From Halomonas sp. 25-S5 (GTDB lineage: Bacteria; Pseudomonadota; Gammaproteobacteria; Pseudomonadales; Halomonadaceae), in NCBI RefSeq assembly GCF_029889845.1, contig NZ_JARANV010000012.1:45762-109761 (forward strand): a DNA stretch of 64,000 bases. The letters run 5' to 3'. The notes below the pieces were generated by a model. That model searched no databases and was not told the origin of the DNA. It was given only the letters and a program-made list of their open reading frames with translations. Of the stretch, positions 57,025 through 64,000 are shown in pieces. Within the stretch, counting starts at the first letter, position 1. Every line of letters starts with the position of its first letter. The position numbers and the translations under genes are program-made.

Positions 57025-59934
57025 ATGTTGACCCTACGCCAGGACGATATCCTGCTCGATTGTCGGGCCGAAGATTGGCGCATGGCGCTGGATCATGCCG
57101 CCGAGGCCCTGCACGAGGCGGGCATGGTCGAGCGCGGTTACCGCGATGGCCTGCTCGACCGCGAGGCGCAGTCCTCGACCTTCCTGGGCAATGCCATCGC
57201 CATTCCCCACGGCACCCCCGAGAGCCGCCAGCACGTGCGCCGAACCGGTGTACGCGTGCTGCAGTTCCCGGACGGCATCGAGTGGCACGACGGCAACCGC
57301 GTGCATGTGCTGGTGACCATCGCCGCCCAGAGCGATGAGCACCTGGATATCCTGCGCCAGCTGACCCATGTGCTGGACCGCGAGGGCGTCGCCGAGCGCC
57401 TGGCTGCCGCCGGCTCCCGCAGCGAGATCGCCGGGCTGCTCTCGAAGGCGGTGGTGGAGGCGCGACTGGATGCCGAGACCCTCTGTCTGGGCTTTCCCGC
57501 CCGTGACCGCCAGGAGCTGGCGCTGGCCGGGGCGGCGCGCCTGCGCCAGGCCGGTTGCGTGGGCAGCGACTTCGTGGCCAGCGTCGCCGAACGCGCCCCC
57601 CAGGGGCTCGGCCAGGGGCTCTGGCTGGTCAGCAGCGATCGTGGTGTCGAGGTGCCGGCGCTGTCGCTGGCGACCTCCGACGCGGTCCTGGAGGAGGCGG
57701 GCGAGCCGGTGACTGGTGTCTTCTGCCTGGCCGCCCAGGGCGATGCTCACCGCGGCCTGCTGGAGCGCATCCTCGCCCTGCTGGACGCCGGTGTCGCACG
57801 CGAGCTGCACGGCCTCGATGCCGAGACGCTGCTGGCGCGACTCGCCGGCGAATCCGCCGCGGCCCGCACCCGCCCGGCCCGGGTGCTCAATGCCCATGGC
57901 CTGCACGCCCGGCCGGCCAAGCAGCTGGTACAGGTGGCGCGTGCACAGGGCCTGGCGATCCGCGTGCGCCTGGCCGACGGCGGCTTCGATGCGGTCTCGG
58001 CCAGCAGCCTGACCAAGGTGATCAACCTGGGCGCGCGCCGCGGGCAGCAGCTCATCTTCTCGGCCGAGGGGGAGGGGGCCGAGGCCGCCCTGGAGGCGGT
58101 CTGCAACGCCGTGGCCGAAGGGCTCGGTGAGCAGGTGCTGCCCTTCGACGAGAGCCGCGAGCAGACGGCGGCGGTGGTCGACGAGCCGGCAGCGGAGCCG
58201 CTGCCGGCCGACCAGCCCCACCCGGCCGTGGCCGCCTCCCCGGGGCTGGCCATCGCGCCGGTCTTCGTGCTGCGCACGCCGCACTTCGACTATCCCCAGC
58301 GGGCCGAGGATCCCGCCGCCGAGGTGCGCCGCCTCGAGCAGGCGATCCGCGAGGGCAGCGAGCAGCTCGAGGCCCTGGTGCGCGAGGCCCGTGGCGGTGA
58401 AGTCGCCCAGATTCTCTCCATGCACGAGGAGATGCTGGGCGACCCCGAGCTTTTCGAGGCCGCCCGGGAGCAGATCCAGGAAGGTCGATCCGCCGAGGCC
58501 GCCTGGTGGGACGCCATCGAGACCGCCGCCCACGCCCAGGAGATGCTCGCCGACCGGCTGCTCGCCGAGCGCGCCGCCGACCTGCGCGACGTCGGCCGGC
58601 GGGTGCTGGGTGTCCTCTGCCATGTCGAGCTCCCCGACCCGCCGGACCACCCCTACATCCTGGTCACCGACGATGTCGGCCCCTCCGATGTGGCCCGCCT
58701 CGATACCTCCCGGGTGCGCGGCCTGCTCACCGCCCGCGGCGGCGCCACCTCCCACAGCGCGATTCTGGCCCGGGCACTGGGCATTCCCGCGGTGGTGGGG
58801 GCCGGCAAGCGGGTGCTGACCCTGGAGGACGGCAGCGAGCTGATTCTCGATGGCGAGCGCGGTCGGATCGTCCCGGCCCCCTCCGCCGATCGTCGCGAGG
58901 CCGCCGAGCAGCGCCTGGCCGAGCACCGCCGCCGCGAGGCCGAGGCTTGGGAGGCGCGCTTCCAGGAGGCCCGCACCCGTGACGGCCACCGCGTCGAGGT
59001 GGCCGCCAACCTGGGCAACACCGCCCATGCCGCCGATGCCGTGGAGCGTGGCGCCGAGGGCGTCGGCCTGCTGCGCACCGAGTTCCTGTTCATGGCCCAT
59101 GCCCAGGAGCCGGACCTCGACACCCAGATCGCCGAGTACCGCGAGGCTCTGGAGGCCCTGGACGGCCGCCCGCTGGTGGCGCGCACCCTGGACGTCGGCG
59201 GCGACAAGCCGCTGCCCTACTGGCCGGTGCCGAAGGAGGACAACCCCTTCCTCGGCCTGCGCGGCATACGCCTGGCTCTCACCCGCCCGCAGGTCCTGGA
59301 GACCCAGTTCCGCGCCATGCTGATGGCGGCGGCAGGCGGTCCTGCGGCCGGCGCTCCGGCGGCCGGCGTTCCAAGCAACGACAAGCCGCTGCGCATCATG
59401 CTGCCGATGGTCAAGGACGTCAGCGAGTTTCGCGCCGCCAAGGCGATCCTCGACCGCCTGCTCGAGGAGATTCCCGAGGCCGAGCGGACCACCGACGTCC
59501 AGCTCGGGGTGATGATCGAGGTGCCCTCCTGCGCCCTGCTGGCGCCGACCCTGGCCGCCGAGGTGGACTTCTTCTCGGTGGGGACCAACGACCTGACCCA
59601 GTACACCCTGGCCATCGACCGCGGCCACCCGGAGCTTTCCGCCCAGTCCGATGGCTTGCACCCGGCGGTGCTCAAGCTGATCGAGATGACCGTTGCCGCC
59701 GCCCATGCCCAGGGCAAGTGGGTCGGGGTCTGCGGGGAGCTCGCCAGTGACGCCGTCGCCGTGCCGGTGCTGGTGGGACTCGGCGTCGACGAGCTGTCGG
59801 TCAGCGCCCGCCAGGTGCCGATGGTCAAGGCGCGGCTGCGCGAGTTCGACCTCGAGGAGGCCCGCCGCCAGGCCGAGCTGGCCCTGGCCCAGGCCACCAG
59901 CGAGGCGGTTCGCGACGCCCTGGAGGTGCGCTGA
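57025..59934 (+). CDS. fruB: Fructose PTS multiphosphoryl transfer protein (EIIA-HPr-EI)
   Basis: A 969-residue fusion. EIIA-Fru at 1-145 with phospho-His H62 ([12 protein letters not shown]), a degenerate middle domain, HPr at about 285-370 with H294 ([11 protein letters not shown]), and Enzyme I from about 400 with phospho-His H577 ([21 protein letters not shown]) and the PEP-binding C-terminal barrel ([20 protein letters not shown]). One polypeptide carries phosphate from PEP to FruA, so no separate ptsHI is needed. Start: AGGAG lies seven bases upstream. It overlaps fruK by one base (TGATG). Confidence 0.95.
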   Translation: MLTLRQDDILLDCRAEDWRMALDHAAEALHEAGMVERGYRDGLLDREAQSSTFLGNAIAIPHGTPESRQHVRRTGVRVLQFPDGIEWHDGNRVHVLVTIAAQSDEHLDILRQLTHVLDREGVAERLAAAGSRSEIAGLLSKAVVEARLDAETLCLGFPARDRQELALAGAARLRQAGCVGSDFVASVAERAPQGLGQGLWLVSSDRGVEVPALSLATSDAVLEEAGEPVTGVFCLAAQGDAHRGLLERILALLDAGVARELHGLDAETLLARLAGESAAARTRPARVLNAHGLHARPAKQLVQVARAQGLAIRVRLADGGFDAVSASSLTKVINLGARRGQQLIFSAEGEGAEAALEAVCNAVAEGLGEQVLPFDESREQTAAVVDEPAAEPLPADQPHPAVAASPGLAIAPVFVLRTPHFDYPQRAEDPAAEVRRLEQAIREGSEQLEALVREARGGEVAQILSMHEEMLGDPELFEAAREQIQEGRSAEAAWWDAIETAAHAQEMLADRLLAERAADLRDVGRRVLGVLCHVELPDPPDHPYILVTDDVGPSDVARLDTSRVRGLLTARGGATSHSAILARALGIPAVVGAGKRVLTLEDGSELILDGERGRIVPAPSADRREAAEQRLAEHRRREAEAWEARFQEARTRDGHRVEVAANLGNTAHAADAVERGAEGVGLLRTEFLFMAHAQEPDLDTQIAEYREALEALDGRPLVARTLDVGGDKPLPYWPVPKEDNPFLGLRGIRLALTRPQVLETQFRAMLMAAAGGPAAGAPAAGVPSNDKPLRIMLPMVKDVSEFRAAKAILDRLLEEIPEAERTTDVQLGVMIEVPSCALLAPTLAAEVDFFSVGTNDLTQYTLAIDRGHPELSAQSDGLHPAVLKLIEMTVAAAHAQGKWVGVCGELASDAVAVPVLVGLGVDELSVSARQVPMVKARLREFDLEEARRQAELALAQATSEAVRDALEVR

Positions 59935-60908
59935 TGGCCCGCATCCTGACCCTCACCCTCAATCCCGCCCTGGACCTCTCGGTGAGCCTCGACAGCCTGT
60001 TGCCGGGCGAGGTCAATCGCACCCGCGAGACGCACCTCGCCGCCGCCGGCAAGGGCGTCAACGTGGCCCGGGTGCTGGTCGCCCTCGGCCACGAAGTCAG
60101 CGTCTCGGGCTTCCTCGGCGCCGACAACGACGGCCCCTTCCTGCGCGCCTTCGAGGCCCTGGCGGTGGAGGACGCCTTCATCCGGGTGCCCGGCGAGACG
60201 CGGATCAACGCCAAGATCGCCGAGGCCGACGGACGGGTCACCGATATCAACGGACCGGGCGCCACCATCGGTGCTGATGCCTGGCAGCGCCTGCTCGACG
60301 GGCTCGACGCCCGCGCCGCCGACCCCCGGCGGCGTCCCGAGGCGGTGGTGATCGCCGGCAGCCTGCCGCCGGGAGTGTCTCCCGAGGACCTCGCCGACCT
60401 GGTCGCCCGCCTGCGCGCGGCCGACCTGCCGGTATGGGTCGACACCAGTGGCGAGGCCCTGGGAGCGGCCATCGAGGCACGCCCCTCGGCGGTCAAGCCC
60501 AACGAGCAGGAACTGGCCGCCTGGGCAGACACCTCGCTGACCAGCGCCAACGCCCGGCTCAAGGCAGCGCTCAGGCTCTATGCTCACGGGGTCGAGGAGG
60601 CGCTGATCTCCGCCGGCCCCGAGGGCGTGCTCTGGGTCAGCCGGCGCGGCGCCTGGCAGGCGCTGCCGCCGCGTCTGGATGTCGCCAGCACCGTGGGTGC
60701 CGGCGACACCCTGGTCGCCGCCATGCTGCACGGCGTGCTCTCGGGGCATCCCCCCGAGCAGGCGCTGCGCCTGGCCACGGCGCTGTCCGCCGAATCCGTC
60801 CGCCATGTCGGCGTGGGTGACCCCCACGCCCCGGACTTCCCGCAACTCCAACAACAGACTCGCGTTCGTCGTCTCAACGACGTCGATGCGGGGGGAGCTC
60901 TCGCATGA
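59934..60908 (+). CDS. fruK: 1-Phosphofructokinase
   Basis: A 324-residue PfkB-family kinase: ILTLTLNPALDLSVSLDSLLPGEVNRTRETHLAAAGKGVNVARVLVALGHEVSVSGFLG at the N-terminus and the anion-hole signature STVGAGDTLVAAMLHGVLSG at about 245-262 with the catalytic aspartate. It makes fructose 1,6-bisphosphate from the fructose 1-phosphate delivered by FruA. It overlaps both neighbours (fruB by one base, fruA by four), so synthesis is tightly coupled. Confidence 0.95.
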   Translation: MARILTLTLNPALDLSVSLDSLLPGEVNRTRETHLAAAGKGVNVARVLVALGHEVSVSGFLGADNDGPFLRAFEALAVEDAFIRVPGETRINAKIAEADGRVTDINGPGATIGADAWQRLLDGLDARAADPRRRPEAVVIAGSLPPGVSPEDLADLVARLRAADLPVWVDTSGEALGAAIEARPSAVKPNEQELAAWADTSLTSANARLKAALRLYAHGVEEALISAGPEGVLWVSRRGAWQALPPRLDVASTVGAGDTLVAAMLHGVLSGHPPEQALRLATALSAESVRHVGVGDPHAPDFPQLQQQTRVRRLNDVDAGGALA

Positions 60909-62677
60909 ACACCATCATCATCACCGCCTGCCCCAGCGGCATGGCCACCACCTTCCTCGCCGCCCGCCGCCTCGAACAGGCCGCCGAGCGCCTCGGCTGG
61001 CAGACCCATGTCGAGATGCACGGCGAGCTCGAGCCGCACACCCCGGTCAGTGCCGAGGCCATCGCCGCCGCCGATCTGGTGGTGGTCGCCGCCGATCACG
61101 TGCCGGTGCCGGAGCGTTTCGCCGGCAAGCGCCTGTTCCGCGCCTCCATCGACCAGGCGCTGCCCGACCCGCGTGCCTTCCTCGAGCGCGCCAGCCGCGA
61201 GGCCAGCGACTTCCAGCCATCGGCGCAAGAGGCCACCCCGGCGGCGCCCGCCGGCAACCCCGACGGCGCCCGACGCGACGGCGCCCGAAAGATCGTGGCG
61301 GTGACCGCCTGTCCGACCGGCGTGGCCCATACCTTCATGGCCGCCGAGGCGCTGGCCGAGGCGGGCAAGTCGCTGGGCCACGAGATCCGCGTGGAGACCC
61401 AGGGGTCGGTGGGCGCCCAGGACCAGCTCACCGAAGAGGAGATCGCCGCGGCCGACCTGGTGATCCTCGCCTGTGACATCGAGGTCGACCCGACCCGCTT
61501 CGCTGGCAAGCGCGTTTACCGCACCTCCACCGGCAATGCGCTGAAGAAGCCGAAGCCAACCATCGAGGCGGCACTCAAAGAGGCCGAGGTGGAACAGGCG
61601 GGCGGCGCCGCGTCGTCGGGTCAGGGCGAGGCGAAGAAGGGGGCCAAGGAGAAGGGCGTCTACAAGCACCTGCTCACCGGGGTGTCCTTCATGCTGCCGA
61701 TGGTGGTGGCGGGGGGCCTGCTGATCGCGCTGTCCTTCGTGTTCGGCATCGAGGCCTTCAAGGAGGAGGGAACCCTGGCCGCGGCGCTGATGCAGATCGG
61801 CGGGGGCACCGCCTTTGCGCTGATGGTGCCGGTGCTGGCCGGCTATATCGCCTATTCGATCGCCGACCGCCCGGGCATCGCGCCGGGGATGATCGGCGGC
61901 ATGCTGGCCTCGGAGATCGGCGCCGGCTTCATCGGCGGTATCCTGGCCGGTTTCCTGGCCGGTTACGTTGCCAAGGCGGTCGCCCAACACGTCAAACTGC
62001 CCTCGAGCATCGAGTCCCTCAAGCCGATCCTGATCATCCCGCTGATCGCCAGCCTGTTCACCGGTCTGGTGATGATCTACGTGGTCGGCGAGCCGGTGGC
62101 GGCCATCCTCTCGGCGCTGACCACCTTCCTCGAGAACATGGGCTCGGCCAACGCCGTGCTGCTGGGCATCCTGCTCGGCTCGATGATGTGCTTCGACATG
62201 GGCGGGCCGGTCAACAAGGCCGCCTACACCTTCGGCGTGGGGTTGCTGGCCTCGGAGACCTATGCGCCGATGGCCGCCGTGATGGCCGCGGGCATGGTGC
62301 CGGCGATCGGCATGGGCATCGCCAGCTTCGTCGCCAAGGCGAAGTTCTCCGAGCCCGAGCGCGAGGCAGGCAAGGCCTCCTTCGTGCTCGGGCTGTGCTT
62401 CATCAGCGAGGGCGCCATCCCCTTCGCCGCCAAGGACCCGCTGCGGGTCATCCCGGTGTGCATGGTCGGCGGGGCGATCACCGGTGCCATCTCGATGCTG
62501 GTCGGTGCCAAGCTGATGGCGCCGCATGGCGGCATCTTCGTGCTGCTGATCCCCAACGCCATCAGCCCGGTGCTGCTGTATCTCGCCGCCATCGTCATCG
62601 GCTCGCTGGTGACTGGCCTGGGCTATGCAGCGATCAAGCGCGGCGGCCAGGCGGTATCCGTGAGCGCCACCGCCTGA
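60905..62677 (+). CDS. fruA: Fructose-specific PTS EIIBC component
   Basis: A 590-residue protein with two EIIB-like domains, C9 in TACPSGMATTF (the degenerate IIB' copy) and C136 in TACPTGVAHTFMAAEAL (the phospho-accepting IIB), then a helical EIIC from about residue 250 (YKHLLTGVSFMLPMVVAGGLLIALSFVFG) with around ten helices. It imports and phosphorylates fructose to fructose 1-phosphate. The alanine-rich linker at 100-130 is long but in frame. End of the fruBKA operon; pgi follows 42 bases on. Confidence 0.95.
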   Translation: MNTIIITACPSGMATTFLAARRLEQAAERLGWQTHVEMHGELEPHTPVSAEAIAAADLVVVAADHVPVPERFAGKRLFRASIDQALPDPRAFLERASREASDFQPSAQEATPAAPAGNPDGARRDGARKIVAVTACPTGVAHTFMAAEALAEAGKSLGHEIRVETQGSVGAQDQLTEEEIAAADLVILACDIEVDPTRFAGKRVYRTSTGNALKKPKPTIEAALKEAEVEQAGGAASSGQGEAKKGAKEKGVYKHLLTGVSFMLPMVVAGGLLIALSFVFGIEAFKEEGTLAAALMQIGGGTAFALMVPVLAGYIAYSIADRPGIAPGMIGGMLASEIGAGFIGGILAGFLAGYVAKAVAQHVKLPSSIESLKPILIIPLIASLFTGLVMIYVVGEPVAAILSALTTFLENMGSANAVLLGILLGSMMCFDMGGPVNKAAYTFGVGLLASETYAPMAAVMAAGMVPAIGMGIASFVAKAKFSEPEREAGKASFVLGLCFISEGAIPFAAKDPLRVIPVCMVGGAITGAISMLVGAKLMAPHGGIFVLLIPNAISPVLLYLAAIVIGSLVTGLGYAAIKRGGQAVSVSATA

Positions 62678-62719
62678 GCCGTCGGGCGGACAGGCTTTTC
62701 AGATAACAAGAGGTCAACC

Positions 62720-64000
62720 ATGTTCCAGCTCACCCGCAGCGTCACCTGGCAGGCCCTCAAGGGCCTGCAGGAGACCACCGCCAACGACCGCATCCGCGAC
62801 TACTTCGCCGCCGACCCTAAGCGCTTCGAGACGATGAGCCTGCGCGTCGGCGGGCTGTTCCTCGACTACTCCAAGCAGCCGGTCTCCGAGGCGGTACTGG
62901 CCAAGCTGATCGAGCTTGCCGAGCACTCGGCACTGGTCCAGCGCCGCGCCCAGATGTTCTCCGGCGACATCATCAACGTCACCGAGAACCGCCCCGTTCT
63001 CCATACCGCCCTGCGCAACCTCGGCAAGGGGCCGCTCAAGGTCGACGGCCAGGACGTGATGCCGGAGATCCAGCGCACCCGTGAGCAGATTCGCGTCTTC
63101 TCCGAGGCGGTGCGCAGCGGCGAGTGGACGGGTTACAGCGGCCAGCGCATCACCGATGTGGTCAACATCGGCATCGGCGGCTCGGATCTCGGCCCCAACA
63201 TGGCCTGCCGGGCGCTGCTCAAGTACCGTCACCCCGAGCTCAGCTTTCACTTCGTCTCCAACGTCGACGGCGCGCATATCCAGAAGGTGCTCAGCCGCCT
63301 CGACCCGGCCACCACCCTGTTCATCGTCTCCACCAAGACCTTCTCCACCCAGGAGACGCTGCTCAACGCCCATACCGCGCGTCGCTGGTTCCTGGACAAC
63401 GCCGGCCCGGACGCCGACGTGGGGGCGCACTTCATCGCCGCCTCCACCAACAAGGCGGCGGCCATGGCCTTCGGCATCCGCGAGGAGAACGTCTTCGAGT
63501 TCTGGGCCTGGGTCGGCGGGCGCTACTCGATGTGGTCGTCCATCGGCCTGCCCATCGCGCTGTCCATCGGCTTCGAGGGCTTCATGGAGCTGCTCGAGGG
63601 CGCCTACGAGATGGACCGGCACTTCCTCTCCGCGCCCTTCGCCGAGAACATGCCGGTGCTGATGGCGCTGATCGGCATCTGGCACATCAACTTCCAGGGC
63701 GCCGAGACCCAGGCCATCGTGCCCTACGACCAGGCGCTGCATCAGCTGCCGGCCTTCCTGCAGCAGCTCGACATGGAGTCCAACGGCAAGTCGGTGGACA
63801 TCTTCGGCCACCCGGTGGACTACAAGACCGGGCCCATCGTCTGGGGCCAGACCGGTTCCAACGGCCAGCACGCCTTCTTCCAGCTGCTCCACCAGGGCAC
63901 CCGCTACGTGCCCCTCGACTTCATCGCCTCGCTCAAGCCCGAGCCGGGCATGGAGGAGCACCACTTCGCGCTGCTCACCAACATGCTGGCCCAGGCCAAC
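62720..64000 (+). CDS. pgi: Glucose-6-phosphate isomerase, 3' end beyond window
   Basis: 427 codons from ATG at 62720 to the right edge. Family signatures are clear: VVNIGIGGSDLGP, the first PGI signature FWAWVGGRYSMWSSIGLP, and GQTGSNGQHAFFQLLHQGT around the second active-site region. It interconverts glucose 6-phosphate and fructose 6-phosphate. AGAGG lies six bases upstream. The 42-base gap after fruA has no terminator, so read-through from the fructose operon is possible. About 120 residues are missing past the edge. Confidence 0.94.
   Translation, partial: MFQLTRSVTWQALKGLQETTANDRIRDYFAADPKRFETMSLRVGGLFLDYSKQPVSEAVLAKLIELAEHSALVQRRAQMFSGDIINVTENRPVLHTALRNLGKGPLKVDGQDVMPEIQRTREQIRVFSEAVRSGEWTGYSGQRITDVVNIGIGGSDLGPNMACRALLKYRHPELSFHFVSNVDGAHIQKVLSRLDPATTLFIVSTKTFSTQETLLNAHTARRWFLDNAGPDADVGAHFIAASTNKAAAMAFGIREENVFEFWAWVGGRYSMWSSIGLPIALSIGFEGFMELLEGAYEMDRHFLSAPFAENMPVLMALIGIWHINFQGAETQAIVPYDQALHQLPAFLQQLDMESNGKSVDIFGHPVDYKTGPIVWGQTGSNGQHAFFQLLHQGTRYVPLDFIASLKPEPGMEEHHFALLTNMLAQAN

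Noticed and set aside
1..64000. tRNA, rRNA, CRISPR, insertion sequence or prophage
   Set aside because: No cloverleaf, rRNA stretch, spaced repeat array or transposase/integrase gene was seen on either strand; the direct repeats found are isolated pairs.

Overview
The window is 64 kb of high-GC, gene-dense gammaproteobacterial chromosome. Three TRAP transporters, a fruBKA operon facing a Cra/FruR-type repressor, a DUF2189 protein, a phasin, glcDEF and a periplasmic-oxidation urate pathway together look most like Halomonas or a close relative (Halomonadaceae). That assignment rests on gene content and style, not on a marker gene. I saw no rRNA, tRNA, CRISPR array, transposase or phage gene, and nearly every kilobase is coding.

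Layout. (1) 1-6435, minus strand: a translationally coupled envelope glycosyltransferase set (GT2, lipid-A-type small membrane protein, GT39 running off the left edge), a DedA-PAP2-LssY_C fusion, the MtfA peptidase and a GNAT-nitrilase fusion. (2) 6487-12297: the glycolate oxidase locus glcDEF with a GlcG-like heme-binding protein, divergent from glcC; next to it a DMT transporter gene collapsed to its two ends. (3) 12301-23653: a GntR-controlled cluster with a second GlcG-like protein, a DctPQM TRAP transporter, a crotonase, a class III CoA-transferase, a class V aminotransferase, a two-domain FAD/Fe-S 2-hydroxyacid dehydrogenase and a gamma carbonic anhydrase-like protein. Its substrate is unknown to me, and it is the best candidate here for an undescribed pathway. 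(4) 23810-25800: GST, phasin, phosphoribosyltransferase. (5) 25908-37878: urate to glyoxylate (uraD, hiuH, puuD, puuE, allE, allA, two GntR regulators), split in two by an opposite-strand D-galactose/galactonate operon (dgoR-dgoD-SDR-dgoK-dgoA-lactonase). (6) 38000-41144: modABC and a DUF192 protein. (7) 41346-51814: a second DctPQM TRAP, a macrodomain and a nitrilase, a divergent KamA-family radical SAM enzyme, and a TAXI-type TRAP system with UspA. (8) 52119-55795: a DUF2189 membrane protein, a periplasmic molybdopterin-fold protein and a hybrid histidine kinase. (9) 55801-64000: fruR, fruBKA and pgi (cut by the right edge).

How it fits together. Glycolate oxidase and the purine pathway both end in glyoxylate, and the class V aminotransferase in region 3 belongs to a family that commonly uses glyoxylate as amino acceptor, so the first 37 kb may be a C2/glyoxylate neighbourhood. 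modABC would supply molybdenum to the xanthine dehydrogenase needed upstream of urate; no such enzyme lies in this window. Several putative operators are visible: TTGTATAC at four purine-gene promoters, a GAATTC-centred palindrome on both sides of the region-3 regulator, GTCAGAC-centred palindromes at glcC/glcD and dgoR, and two Cra-like boxes between fruR and fruB. Two related intergenic repeat copies (near 7262 and 35520) suggest a dispersed genomic repeat family.
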